Assembly: GCF_030851345.1 (NCBI RefSeq)
Contig: NZ_JALPNU010000009.1
Coordinates: 106,593-170,592 of the forward strand
DNA from: Marinifilum sp. D714
Lineage (GTDB): Bacteria > Bacteroidota > Bacteroidia > Bacteroidales > Marinifilaceae
Direction of reading: 5' to 3'
DNA: 64,000 nt
The notes under the pieces were generated by a model. That model was not told the DNA's origin. It saw only the letters and a program-made list of their open reading frames with translations, and made no database searches. The translations under genes and the position numbers were made by a program. This document shows, piece by piece, positions 1 to 8,633 of the stretch. Each line of letters starts with the position of its first letter. The stretch's first letter is position 1.

Positions 1-60
1 TTACAATGATAAGCAAAAACTAAGATATGAAAAACTGTAGAATTTTATCAAACAATGATT

Positions 61-97
61 AAAAATAAAAAACGGACATTAATTATAAATGTCCGTT
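61..97 (-). terminator. Rho-independent terminator of the 121-465 gene
   Basis: Perfect 10-bp inverted repeat AACGGACATT / AATGTCCGTT (71-80 and 88-97) with a 7-nt loop. Read on the minus strand the stem is followed by a T-rich run (61-70), so it ends transcription of the minus-strand gene that stops at 121. Confidence 0.8.
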
Positions 98-120
98 ATG
101 TGCTATAATATAATAAATGC

Positions 121-465
121 CTAAGGCATTCCTTGGTCTGCATCATCATAATCCACATCCGTTCTGTTGTCTTCTTCAGGATTGGTCATCAATGCGGTAT
201 CTACCATTACCATGCTAACGGTTTTAACATCATCGGTTGGGCCTTGTTCCAATGGTACCGAGAACTCAGCGATTTCTGTTCCAATACCACCATTAGAAGT
301 AATGGTTGCCGTAACTGCCCAAAGCTTTTTGCCATCTTTTTCAATTTCTCCTTGGCTAAGAGTATTTAAAGCATAGCCTTTTGGTACCGATACTACCGAA
401 TTAAGTGTGTAAACTCCGTTTGATGCTGACTTGATCAAATTCACGTAGGGTTTTAGTAATTTCAT
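121..465 (-). CDS. Small conserved-looking protein of unknown function
   Basis: 114-residue ORF that I do not recognise. It has no signal peptide or membrane segment. The N-terminal part (residues about 1-75) alternates hydrophobic and polar residues like a small beta domain (VYTLNSVVSVPKGY, KKLWAVTATI), and the last 35 residues are strongly acidic (EEDNRTDVDYDDAD). The ORF ends 24 bp before a good terminator on its own strand, which supports it as a real monocistronic gene. It is separated from the upstream aldo/keto reductase by over 900 bp of repeat-rich DNA. Function cannot be inferred from context. Confidence 0.55.
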   Translation of the reverse strand: MKLLKPYVNLIKSASNGVYTLNSVVSVPKGYALNTLSQGEIEKDGKKLWAVTATITSNGGIGTEIAEFSVPLEQGPTDDVKTVSMVMVDTALMTNPEEDNRTDVDYDDADQGMP

Positions 466-671
466 ATGGCAATTATTTTAATTGTACAATAAATCATTTT
501 TGAAATTAGTAAAAAAGTGCAAATCAACAAATAATTTTCATACATAAATTTATTTCATGATAATAGAGGTGTAGCAATATCCAATGCTTCAAGGACATTG
601 TGTTGGGATTAACTGAGTAGGTATGTCCAGCTAGCCAGAAAATGTATAGAATGTGAGACTTTGTTAAAAAA

Positions 672-900
672 GACACCAAGTATCGTCGTTTGAGACACGC
701 TTGGGCTTAAAAAAGGCACCACCTATCGTGGTTCGAGACACACTTGGGCTTAAAAAAGACACGGTTTCGATTAAAAATTTTAACGCGAAGTGTGTCTTTA
801 CCCGCCTATTTGTTAAAAATTTTGACCCCAACCGTGTCTGGAACCACACTTGCGCTTAAAAATTTTAACCTCAAGCGTGGGTAGAACCACGATCGAGGTC
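672..900. repeat. Degenerate phased repeat array, about 43-bp (2 x 21.5) period
   Basis: Two interleaved motif series recur through this gap. GACAC-like words start at 672, 694, 715, 737 and 758 (steps 22, 21, 22, 21), and related ACC/CCAC words continue near 801, 844 and 887, again 43 bp apart. Between them TTGGGCTTAAAAAA or AAAAATTTTAACC tracts recur. The small ORFs crossing the array are repeat-derived and not credible genes. No protein gene lies in 466-1392. Confidence 0.6.
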
Positions 901-1020
901 AAAAGTTTTGGCTTTTAGGTCAAAAAATTATTGTATAGTAAATGAAAATGGTTCTATATGAAACATAGTGGGTAGCTATATCAATCATTATTTGTAAAAA
1001 TTATCCTATAATTTTTTTAT

Positions 1021-1260
1021 TTTACTTCGCTTTGCTCGAGCCGCTTGGCTCATCCTTTTTCCATTGATGAAAAAGGATGCAAAAAATCTAGGGCGTGTAA
1101 GCTCAAACTATTTATACTTGAAAAATTTAAGTGCGGCGGGGTGATCTTCGAACAAGTTCTCAGCTTCCCCGTCTTTCTAAAAATTTTTCTGCGTCTAATC
1201 AGCTTGACCTTCCAATGCCCACTTTGGAGAAAGGAGGAAGGTAAAGGTAGATAATAATGA
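1021..1260. repeat. Possible dispersed intergenic repeat or gene relic with hairpin
   Basis: Segment visibly different in texture from its AT-rich surroundings (GC-containing words such as TGCTCGAGCCGCTTGGCTC). It contains a perfect 10-bp hairpin, CATCCTTTTT / AAAAAGGATG, at 1051-1079. A 69-codon ORF crosses it at 1045-1254, but the composition (many K, F, L and C, ending in a basic EEGKGR tail) and the lack of a start context make a translated gene unlikely. It could be a dispersed repeat or a relic; only a genome-wide copy search would tell. Confidence 0.35.
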
Positions 1261-1345
1261 ATCTAAAGAATTACTTAGTCCAAATCATACAGAGCCATAA
1301 AAAAGAAGTAAATGGAAAGTGCATTCAATATATTCTATGAATGAA

Positions 1346-1374
1346 AGATTGCAAATCTTTTTGATTTGCAATCT
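1346..1374 (-). terminator. Hairpin terminator of aldo/keto reductase
   Basis: Perfect 12-bp inverted repeat AGATTGCAAATC / GATTTGCAATCT with a 5-nt loop, 19 bp beyond the stop codon of the minus-strand aldo/keto reductase gene. The T-tract on the minus strand is short (CTTTCATTC), so termination strength is uncertain. Confidence 0.6.
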
Positions 1375-1392
1375 AATTATCTGCACTTAAAT

Positions 1393-2382
1393 CTAGTTTG
1401 TTAAGATCTTTTCAATTTCTTCCAATTCGAAAATTTCAAAATGTAGGTTGTTTACACTATCGATATTCTGATCGAGTTGAGCAACAGAACTTGCACCAAC
1501 GAGAACTGAAGTTACACGCTCATCTTTCAATAGCCATGCAATGGCCATTTGTGCCAGACTTTGACCTCTTCTTTCTGCCATTTGGTTTAAGGCTTTTACC
1601 TTATCAATTAGCTTATCGGTAATCTGATCCTTTTGTAAGAAACCATGAGATTTAGCGGCTCTCGAATTTTCAGGAATGCCCTTAATGTATTTGTTGGTTA
1701 GCAAGCCCTGTGCAAGAGGAGAGAAGACGATTGAACCAATTCCATCTTTTTCGATCTGATCCAGCAATCCATCTTCCACCCATCGATCGAACATCGAATA
1801 TCTTGGTTGATGAATCAGACAAGGAGTACCCAATTCACGCAAAATTCTTGCAGCTTCGCGGGTTTGATCAGGAGAATAGGATGAAATTCCTACGTATAAA
1901 GCTTTGCCCTGGCGTACCACATGATCCAAAGCCATCATGGTCTCCTCAAGTGGCGTATTGGGGTCTGGTCGGTGCGAGTAGAAGATGTCCACATAATCCA
2001 AACCCATTCGCTTTAAACTTTGGTCGAGACTGGCAATTAAATATTTGCGTGATCCCCAATCTCCATATGGTCCGGGCCACATATGATAGCCTGCTTTGGT
2101 GGAAATGATCATCTCATCGCGGTAGTGACTCAGGTGTTCCCGAAGGATCTTACCAAAGTTTTCTTCGGCCGAACCAGGGGGTGGTCCGTAATTGTTTGCC
2201 AAATCGAAATGGGTAATTCCTCTGTCGAATGCTCTGAATAGTATTTGCTTAAAATTGTCGTAAAGATCTACATGTCCGAAATTGTGCCATAATCCTATGG
2301 AAATGGCTGGTAGCAATAATCCACTTCTTCCACATCTTCGGTAAGGCATGTTTTCATACCTATCTTCACTTGCTTTGTACAT
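1393..2382 (-). CDS. yghZ: Aldo/keto reductase, YghZ/GPR (L-glyceraldehyde 3-phosphate reductase) type
   Basis: 329-residue cytosolic NADPH-dependent oxidoreductase of the AKR fold. The catalytic tetrad is visible: Asp60 and Tyr65 (HFDLANNYGPPPGSAE), Lys96 (IISTKAG) and His137 (DIFYSHRPD). The opening MPYRRCGRSGL and the GPPPGSAEENFG loop are typical of the AKR14/YghZ branch, whose E. coli member reduces L-glyceraldehyde 3-phosphate and methylglyoxal-like aldehydes. An alternative start is Met12. It lies 107 bp downstream of phoR on the same strand but is not an expected Pho-regulon member, and a terminator follows it. Family assignment is firm; the substrate is inferred. Confidence 0.9.
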   Translation of the reverse strand: MYKASEDRYENMPYRRCGRSGLLLPAISIGLWHNFGHVDLYDNFKQILFRAFDRGITHFDLANNYGPPPGSAEENFGKILREHLSHYRDEMIISTKAGYHMWPGPYGDWGSRKYLIASLDQSLKRMGLDYVDIFYSHRPDPNTPLEETMMALDHVVRQGKALYVGISSYSPDQTREAARILRELGTPCLIHQPRYSMFDRWVEDGLLDQIEKDGIGSIVFSPLAQGLLTNKYIKGIPENSRAAKSHGFLQKDQITDKLIDKVKALNQMAERRGQSLAQMAIAWLLKDERVTSVLVGASSVAQLDQNIDSVNNLHFEIFELEEIEKILTN

Positions 2383-2489
2383 ATTTTTATAGTTTGATGA
2401 AGCATGAAGATACTAAAAGTTGAAAAGTGAAAAAGTATAAATGTTAAAAAAAGTACCTTTCTACTATTCTACTATTTCACTTTTGGAAA

Positions 2490-4286
2490 TTAGGATAACT
2501 GCTTTTTTAAAGAGAAGAAAAACTCTGTACCGCCTTCTTTTCGTGCTTTAACGAAAATACGTCCCTTGTGAAAGCCTACTGCATTTTTAACAATGGATAA
2601 GCCTAGCCCGGTACCACCCATTTTTCTTGATCTGCCATTATCGGCACGGTAGAAGCGCTCAAAAATTCTTGGCAAATGATCCTCCGAAATTCCAATTCCA
2701 TTGTCATGATAGGAGAAATAATGATAATTGTTGTCTTCGAAGTAATGTTTAATTTCTATGGAGCTTCCTTCTCCTGCATATTTTATTGAGTTATCGATCA
2801 GATTTCTGAACACAGAATCCAACAATTCAGTGTTTCCTTTGATGTTTAAATCTTCAGGTATATGAAGCTGGATATCCATTTTGGCATGTTCCAATTTTAA
2901 CTCAAAATCATCCAACATTTCATTCAATAGTTTGCCAATGCTCACATTGCCAATGGTAAACAATTGTTGTGTTTCTTCCATTTTGGTAAGCACCGAAATA
3001 TCCTGAATTAAATTCGATAATCTGTTAATTTGCACACAGGATCGTTCAATAAAAAGAATTTTCTTATCCTCAGGCATCTCCGGATTGTCTTTAATGGTCT
3101 CTAAAAATCCAGAAACTGCAGTAACAGGAGTTTTAAGCTCATGCGCAATGTTCAAGGTCATTTCTTGCTTTATGGTTTTCTCGTTTTCCGATTTGGTAAT
3201 ATCGTTAATCGAGATTTCGAAATTGCAATCGTGGAAAACCACAACCTGGTAAAGAAACATTTTATGGCCAACGGTAACTACATTTTTCGAGCTAATAATA
3301 TCAACATTAGGAATGTAGTTTTTCTCCAGTTTTTTAATGTTTGATTTAATGAAATCATTAATCTCTGTTAATTCAGGCAACTCGAATATTTCCTGGTAGT
3401 TATGTGTTGAAATGTTTGACAGGTAATTGATATAATCGATAAAGTGACTGTTCCAAAGAATTAAATTCCTGTTTTTATCGAAAACGGCTACACCTTCTTG
3501 TGCAATCTGAAGGTGCATTATTAGTTTTTCCTTTTCTTTTACCAAGTCTTCCTTGGTTTTGCTCAACTTATTGTAAATTTTTACAATTTGATGGCTGATT
3601 TCGCCCAGTTCGGTTTTTCCAAAATTCTCATTTGGATCAATAGGTCTGTTTTTGGCAGCATTAATGGCAAATTTTCGAAGTTTGGCAATGGAGTTTCCAA
3701 AATGCTCTGTTGCATAAAGCAAGAACACAATTGTAACGCCAAACAAGGCGATTAGGAAATAGAAAAACAGCTTGTTGGCCTTTAAAAAAGAAACTACACT
3801 CTCGTTGTAGGGTAGTGCTGCCCTTACAAAGTGGGTGTAGTAATGCTTTGAATAATAATAATAGGTTTGTCCTGTTGATCCTGATAATCGGATATTGCTT
3901 CCTTTGCTGCCATAAATCGACTTTTGAACTTCAGGTCTATTTATATGATTGTCAAGTCTGGTTATGTCTTCAACATCAGAATCATAAACAACTTTACCAT
4001 CGCTCAAAATAACGGTCAATCGTATATTGTGGTCAGGCATTAAGCTTCTTAATGAATCAACTTCTACAAATTCGTTTTTGGTGATTAAGTCTTTCTGTTT
4101 GATTAACTCCTGAACCTGTTCGGTATAAATATTCAACGCATACTCTAATTTTTCTCTTCGATAGGCAATTTCCTGGTTGTACTGGAAACCACCAATAAGC
4201 ATAGAAAAAATCAACACAATCAAAAAGAAGTAAACAAATAAGCGCTTCTTGTATTTTGATCCAGAGTTAGGAAAGTTTGTTGTCAT
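2490..4286 (-). CDS. phoR: PhoR-like membrane sensor histidine kinase
   Basis: 598 residues. Transmembrane helices lie at about 16-34 and 172-192 and bracket an extracytoplasmic sensor loop. A HAMP-like linker and a PAS-like segment (about 255-365) follow, then HisKA with phospho-acceptor His382 (NIAHELKTPVTA), N-box near 496-502 (RNLIDNSIKYAG), G1 DNGIGIS and G2 GGTGLGLSIVK. It starts 18 bp after the response regulator stop. Its place at the end of the pst-phoU-phoB series makes it the phosphate-limitation sensor, controlled through PhoU and the Pst transporter in the usual model. Specificity is inferred from context; kinase identity is certain. Confidence 0.93.
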   Translation of the reverse strand: MTTNFPNSGSKYKKRLFVYFFLIVLIFSMLIGGFQYNQEIAYRREKLEYALNIYTEQVQELIKQKDLITKNEFVEVDSLRSLMPDHNIRLTVILSDGKVVYDSDVEDITRLDNHINRPEVQKSIYGSKGSNIRLSGSTGQTYYYYSKHYYTHFVRAALPYNESVVSFLKANKLFFYFLIALFGVTIVFLLYATEHFGNSIAKLRKFAINAAKNRPIDPNENFGKTELGEISHQIVKIYNKLSKTKEDLVKEKEKLIMHLQIAQEGVAVFDKNRNLILWNSHFIDYINYLSNISTHNYQEIFELPELTEINDFIKSNIKKLEKNYIPNVDIISSKNVVTVGHKMFLYQVVVFHDCNFEISINDITKSENEKTIKQEMTLNIAHELKTPVTAVSGFLETIKDNPEMPEDKKILFIERSCVQINRLSNLIQDISVLTKMEETQQLFTIGNVSIGKLLNEMLDDFELKLEHAKMDIQLHIPEDLNIKGNTELLDSVFRNLIDNSIKYAGEGSSIEIKHYFEDNNYHYFSYHDNGIGISEDHLPRIFERFYRADNGRSRKMGGTGLGLSIVKNAVGFHKGRIFVKARKEGGTEFFFSLKKQLS

Positions 4287-4304
4287 GTATAAAAACGAAT
4301 TAAT

Positions 4305-4994
4305 CTATTTTACGCGGGGATCAAAATAATATCCATACCCCGACTTGGTTTTAATTAAATTGTGATATTCTCCAATTTTTTTTCTGATTCGTCGTACATT
4401 CACATCAACAGTTCGATCGCCTACATAGGTGTCGCCCTCCCAAATTTTATTCATGATTTCATCACGAGAGTAAATTCTTCCTGCATGGTTTAAGAGCAGG
4501 TGTAAAATTTCAAACTCTGTTTTGGTCAAGCCAACATCAATGCCGTTAATCGTAACTTGTTTCGACTCCGAAACAAGTTTCAAATTTTCATATTCGAAAC
4601 TTGCCTCGTTTTTTGTTTCAGAGAAAACACGTTTGCAAATTACATGAATTCTGGCAATAACTTCCTTAACTGAGAAAGGTTTTGCAACATAATCATCAGC
4701 ACCTGCTTTAAATCCAAGCAATTTGTCGGTTTCGCTCCCTTTTGCAGTGATAAACAGTATGGGTTTATCCTCCAAATCGGGGTTACGACGAATAATTTTA
4801 GCCAACTCCAGACCTGAGATTTCTCCCATCATGATATCTAACAGGAAGAAATCATATTTGCTCAAGTCTAGCTTTAAGGCTTGTTCCGATGAAAAGGCGG
4901 TATCCACCTGAAAACCTTCTTGTTCGAGATTGTATTGCAGGATTTCGCACAAATCCTCTTCATCATCGACTACTAATATCTTTAAATCCTTCAT
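4305..4994 (-). CDS. phoB: PhoB-like response regulator (OmpR/PhoB family)
   Basis: 229 residues when started at the ATG at 4994 (MKDLKILVVDDEEDL). An upstream in-frame Met at 5087 would add 31 residues with no receiver homology, so I reject it. Receiver domain: acidic pocket VVDDEED, phospho-acceptor Asp53 (YDFFLLDIMMGE), Lys in VAKPFSV. C-terminal winged helix at about 130-228 (TKTEFEILHLLLNHAGRIYSRDEI, DRTVDVNVRRIRKKIG) as in OmpR/PhoB proteins. It is encoded between phoU and phoR and is the expected activator binding the Pho-box-like repeats upstream of pstS. Confidence 0.93.
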   Translation of the reverse strand: MKDLKILVVDDEEDLCEILQYNLEQEGFQVDTAFSSEQALKLDLSKYDFFLLDIMMGEISGLELAKIIRRNPDLEDKPILFITAKGSETDKLLGFKAGADDYVAKPFSVKEVIARIHVICKRVFSETKNEASFEYENLKLVSESKQVTINGIDVGLTKTEFEILHLLLNHAGRIYSRDEIMNKIWEGDTYVGDRTVDVNVRRIRKKIGEYHNLIKTKSGYGYYFDPRVK

Positions 4995-5152
4995 TTTTTG
5001 GAAATCTTTCCGGGTTTTTTTAAGGTTATTTAGTTTAGTATTCAGATCTTGAAAGTTCCCAGAGCGATCATAGAGTTTATGGGGCACTAATCAAAGGTCA
5101 CTAGTCATTTAAAAATAGATATTCCAATGAACTATTGACCAAGGATAATTAA

Positions 5153-5845
5153 CTATTCTTCTTCAGATATGTCTTTGTGACGTAAGTCAATTCCTTGTTG
5201 GAAATAGATAGAAGCTTCTGCAATATTAGTTGCATTGTCGGCAACTCTTTCAATGCTACTTAAGATACTTCCAAAGTTTAGTAAATTAAAAATCTCGTTT
5301 TTATCTATTCCTTCAGGAATTTCTTTTTTCACCATTCGTTTCATTAGTTTAAATCTCATTTCATCAACCAATTCATCGTTTTTAATGGTCCAAATGGCAT
5401 ATTCTTTATCGTTGTCTTCAAAAGAAATTAATGCTTTGCGAACCATTTTTTCACTAATGGATAGCATATTTAGCAATGATTCCCTATGTCTTTCGTGAAT
5501 AAAAGGAGGATCCATCTTATTCATGAAATTGATTACATTGTTTAATTGATCACCAATTCTTTCGATAAAACCAATCATTCTGAAATAGGAAACCAACATT
5601 CGCAATTCACTTGCCATTGGTTGCTGTAATCCCATGGTAAGAATGATATTGTCACTCATTTTTAACTCAAGATTGTCAAGTTTATTCTCATTTTCTTTAA
5701 ACTTTTCAATTCTTTTAGGATCTATAATATCTAATCCGTATGATACAACTTCATCCAGGATCTCAAATTGTTCTTGAAGAATCAATTTCATTTTACTAAA
5801 ATCAGAATGAAGCTTATCGAATTTTTTATCTTTTTTGATTGACAT
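5153..5845 (-). CDS. phoU: Phosphate signalling regulator PhoU
   Basis: 230-residue all-helical protein with the duplicated PhoU fold (two roughly 100-residue halves), typical wording near ERIGDQLNNVINF (about residues 95-107) and ERVADNATNIAEASIYF near the C-terminus; these are the family's E(R)xxDxxxN metal/phosphate-site motifs. Cytosolic; it couples Pst transporter activity to PhoR and restrains Pho induction in high phosphate. It follows pstB by 81 bp and precedes phoB by 158 bp on the same strand. Length and both motifs fit the family. Confidence 0.93.
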   Translation of the reverse strand: MSIKKDKKFDKLHSDFSKMKLILQEQFEILDEVVSYGLDIIDPKRIEKFKENENKLDNLELKMSDNIILTMGLQQPMASELRMLVSYFRMIGFIERIGDQLNNVINFMNKMDPPFIHERHRESLLNMLSISEKMVRKALISFEDNDKEYAIWTIKNDELVDEMRFKLMKRMVKKEIPEGIDKNEIFNLLNFGSILSSIERVADNATNIAEASIYFQQGIDLRHKDISEEE

Positions 5846-5855
5846 ACTATATCAA

Positions 5856-5883
5856 TTATGAGTTATAAATTATGAATTATAAA
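5856..5883. repeat. 14-bp tandem duplication between pstB and phoU
   Basis: Two adjacent 14-bp units, TTATGAGTTATAAA (5856-5869) and TTATGAATTATAAA (5870-5883), with one mismatch, in the pstB-phoU spacer. A short AT-rich tandem repeat with no assignable role. Confidence 0.6.
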
Positions 5884-5926
5884 TGAAAAAGCTTAATTGC
5901 TTATTCAAAATTTAAATAACAGAAAA

Positions 5927-6775
5927 TCAACCAAATTTACCTGTTAGATATTCTTCGGTGCGCTTGTCTTTAGGCGTGGTAAACATTTGCTTTGTTTTGC
6001 CATACTCTACCAACTCTCCAAGATACATAAACATAGAGTAATCAGAAATACGAGCAGCCTGCGACATGTTGTGCGTTACCAATACAATTGTAAAATCTTT
6101 CTTCAATTTCACCAGCAAGTCTTCAATTTTCGAAGTTGCAATTGGGTCAAGTGCCGAAGTTGGTTCATCAAGTAAAATAATGTCGGGGGTATATGCCAAA
6201 GCACGTGCAATACACAATCTTTGTTGCTGACCACCTGACAAGAAAGTTCCTCTGTTGTGTAGGGCATCTTTTACCTCGTCCCAAAGCGCCACCTCTCGTA
6301 ATGACTTTTCAACGATTTCATCTTTTTCAGATCTCTTTAGTTTAATTCCATTCAAGTTAAAACCTGCAATTACATTATCGTAAATGCTCATGGTAGGAAA
6401 TGGATTTGGACGTTGAAACACCATACCAATTTTTCGTCTCAATTGAATTGGATTTAGTTCATAGATGTTTTCATCACCCAGATAAACTCCACCTTTGTTA
6501 TGGGTATTTGGATACAATTCGTGCATGCGGTTAATGGCTCTTAAAAGCGTACTTTTTCCGCAGCCCGAAGGACCCATAATTGCAGTAATTTTATTTTTGG
6601 CAATACCTGCAGATACATTTTGTATTGCATACTTATCTCCTCCGTAAGAAACCGATAAATCATCGATTTTTAAAACTGGAGATTCAATATTTTCAATTGG
6701 ATTCTTTATCACGACGTTCTCTTTATATTTTTGCTCTGTAGGCATTTGAACTTGTTTTAGTATTGTACTTTCCAT
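5927..6775 (-). CDS. pstB: Phosphate ABC transporter ATPase PstB
   Basis: 282-residue ABC ATPase. Walker A GPSGCGKST (68-76), Q-loop FQRPNPFPTM, signature LSGGQQQRL (179-187), Walker B IILLDEPTSALDP and H-loop THNM are all intact. The RPNPFP wording after the Q-loop is diagnostic of PstB. The N-terminus is about 20-30 residues longer than usual; the ATG chosen overlaps the end of pstA by 19 nt, while Met11 (at 6745) would remove the overlap and is an equally possible start. Drives phosphate import with PstC, PstA and PstS. Confidence 0.95.
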   Translation of the reverse strand: MESTILKQVQMPTEQKYKENVVIKNPIENIESPVLKIDDLSVSYGGDKYAIQNVSAGIAKNKITAIMGPSGCGKSTLLRAINRMHELYPNTHNKGGVYLGDENIYELNPIQLRRKIGMVFQRPNPFPTMSIYDNVIAGFNLNGIKLKRSEKDEIVEKSLREVALWDEVKDALHNRGTFLSGGQQQRLCIARALAYTPDIILLDEPTSALDPIATSKIEDLLVKLKKDFTIVLVTHNMSQAARISDYSMFMYLGELVEYGKTKQMFTTPKDKRTEEYLTGKFG

Positions 6776-7650
6776 TTTTTCGCGATTGCTTTAGCTGATA
6801 AATTCAGACCTAGGATTAATAGTAATAAGAATAAGGAGGCGCTCCATATCATATTTACTAGATTAGGATCGTTATAAAACTCCCAAACCAAGAGAGGTAC
6901 AGCACTTGATGGCTCTGTGATATTGGTATTAACAACAGTGCTTCCCAAAGCTGTAAGCATAAGAGGGGCTGTTTCTCCTGCAATACGTGATATCCCAAGG
7001 ATTACTCCGGTTAGGATACCTGAGATACCGGTTGGTAGAATCACTTTAAGGATCACTTTGTGATAGGGAACACCTAGTGATAAAGCAGCTTCTTTTAATG
7101 TGCCTGGTATCATTTTTAATGTTTCCTCTGTTGATCGCACAATTGATGGTAACATCATAATTGATAAGGCAACACTACCAGCCAAAGCGGAGAAACCATT
7201 GGTCACTGGCTTAACAATCCAGATGTAACCGATTACGCCCAAAACGATAGAAGGTACACCTTGAAGCATATCAACAATAAATCGAACCAAACCTGCAAAT
7301 TTCCCTTCGGCATTCTCGGCTAGATAGGTTCCACAAATAATACCAACTGGAATAGCGATTAATGAAGCTAAACCAACAATGATTAATGTACCTACAATAC
7401 CATTGGCAATTCCACCAGGAATAATTTCGTTGTTTGCAACTGCCACCATTGCTTCCATGGTATCAGGTGCTTCCTCGAAGAAAAAGCTGATGTTCAACTG
7501 ACGGTATCCTTTTATTGCCAATTGGTATAGAATCAGGAATAAAGGCACACCTGAAAGGAAAGCAAGGAAGATCATTGCATTGGTAAAGATCTTGTCTTTC
7601 AACAAGCGTTGCTTCATCTTCCTGTCTGATATTTCTGTAGAGATATTCAT
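6757..7650 (-). CDS. pstA: Phosphate ABC transporter permease PstA
   Basis: 297 residues with six predicted membrane segments and the EAA-type coupling loop (RSTEETLKMIPGTLKEAALSLG, about 175-195) that contacts the ATPase. LGVPYHKVILKVILPTGISGILTGVILGISRIAGETAPL is typical of PstA, including the conserved ETAPL end. The gene starts 18 bp after pstC and overlaps pstB, so the three transport genes are translated from one message. Confidence 0.95.
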   Translation of the reverse strand: MNISTEISDRKMKQRLLKDKIFTNAMIFLAFLSGVPLFLILYQLAIKGYRQLNISFFFEEAPDTMEAMVAVANNEIIPGGIANGIVGTLIIVGLASLIAIPVGIICGTYLAENAEGKFAGLVRFIVDMLQGVPSIVLGVIGYIWIVKPVTNGFSALAGSVALSIMMLPSIVRSTEETLKMIPGTLKEAALSLGVPYHKVILKVILPTGISGILTGVILGISRIAGETAPLMLTALGSTVVNTNITEPSSAVPLLVWEFYNDPNLVNMIWSASLFLLLLILGLNLSAKAIAKKWKVQY

Positions 7651-7668
7651 TTCTTTATATAATATAGG

Positions 7669-8523
7669 CTAAGCCGATAATTTTTTCATGATTAATTTTC
7701 CGATATAATTTACGATACCGGTGATGACGAATAGGATCAATCCGATCTCGATCAAGGCAGTGTATTTTAATCCTTCTGCTTCGCCAAACTGGTTTGCAAT
7801 CAAACTGGCCATGGTATTTCCCAAATCGAAAATTCCTGTTGGCATATTATTGGAATTACCAATCAACATGGTAACTGCCATGGTTTCACCAATTGCTCTA
7901 CCCAGTGCGAGTATATAACCTGCAAATATTCCTGAACCTGCGTTAGGAACAATTACGTTTCTAACTACCTCGAAGCGTGTCGCTCCAAGTGAGTAAGCAG
8001 CTTCTTTTAAACTGCCTGGAACCATTGAAATTACTTCGGCACCAAGAGAAGAAGCATATGGAATAATCATGATCGCCAGAATAACCGATGATGTGAATAT
8101 TCCGAATCCTTGTGCATTAAGACCTAGCTCTGCAACCAATGGTTTTAATGCATAAAATCCCCACAATCCATATACAACCGATGGAATACCAGCCAACAGA
8201 TCAACTACTGACCTTAAAAAGGAAGGCAAGGCACCATCTTTAAAATATTCACCTAGGAATAAGGAAATGGAAAAGGCGAATGGAAATGTAATGATTAAAG
8301 CCAGAATGGAGGTTAGGAGTGTACCGATTATAAATGGCAAAGCACCATAGGTTTCACGTCCTTCTGTTGGATCCCATTCTGTAGAAAATAAAAATCCAAA
8401 CCCAAACTCTTTAAAAGAAGGGATGGAGCCAACAAATAGTGTAGCAACAATTCCCAAGGCAATTAGCACCATAAGAACACCACTGCTAACTAATAGATAT
8501 TTGAAGATTTTTTCGCTGTTCAT
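7669..8523 (-). CDS. pstC: Phosphate ABC transporter permease PstC
   Basis: 284-residue inner-membrane permease with about six helices. Typical PstC features are the periplasmic FGFGFLFSTEWDP segment, LAGIPSVVYGLWGFYALKPLV, and the coupling loop MVPGSLKEAAYSLGATRFEVVRNVIVPNAGSGIFAGYILALGRAIGETMAV. The REKIGET/RAIGETMA wording distinguishes PstC from PstA. It lies 110 bp downstream of pstS; that spacer carries a long stem-loop, so pstS and pstCAB may be expressed at different levels from the same promoter. Confidence 0.95.
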   Translation of the reverse strand: MNSEKIFKYLLVSSGVLMVLIALGIVATLFVGSIPSFKEFGFGFLFSTEWDPTEGRETYGALPFIIGTLLTSILALIITFPFAFSISLFLGEYFKDGALPSFLRSVVDLLAGIPSVVYGLWGFYALKPLVAELGLNAQGFGIFTSSVILAIMIIPYASSLGAEVISMVPGSLKEAAYSLGATRFEVVRNVIVPNAGSGIFAGYILALGRAIGETMAVTMLIGNSNNMPTGIFDLGNTMASLIANQFGEAEGLKYTALIEIGLILFVITGIVNYIGKLIMKKLSA

Positions 8524-8552
8524 AAGATTTGAACGATTCAGTGTAATAGAAG

Positions 8553-8612
8553 AACGAGCTTGTACCAGTTGGTAGTCTGGAGAACTTTTTATTTAGCTGT
8601 TACAAGCTCGTT
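8553..8612 (-). promoter_or_regulatory. Intercistronic stem-loop between pstS and pstC
   Basis: Perfect 12-bp inverted repeat AACGAGCTTGTA (8553-8564) / TACAAGCTCGTT (8601-8612) with a 36-nt loop in the 110-bp gap after pstS. No long U-run follows on the minus strand. Such stems after the binding-protein gene of ABC operons commonly protect the upstream message or cause partial termination; that role is inferred here. Confidence 0.6.
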
Positions 8613-8633
8613 GTTTGACCGAAGTCAATTGTT

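Noticed and set aside
664..849. 61-codon minus-strand ORF
   Set aside because: It is built entirely from the degenerate repeat array, has no recognisable domain, and its residues change with the repeat phase.
1045..1254. 69-codon ORF as a real gene
   Set aside because: Composition and the hairpin at its start fit an intergenic repeat better; no signal or domain.
4995..5087. 31-residue N-terminal extension of PhoB
   Set aside because: The receiver domain starts exactly at MKDLKILVVDDEE; the extension has no counterpart in the family.
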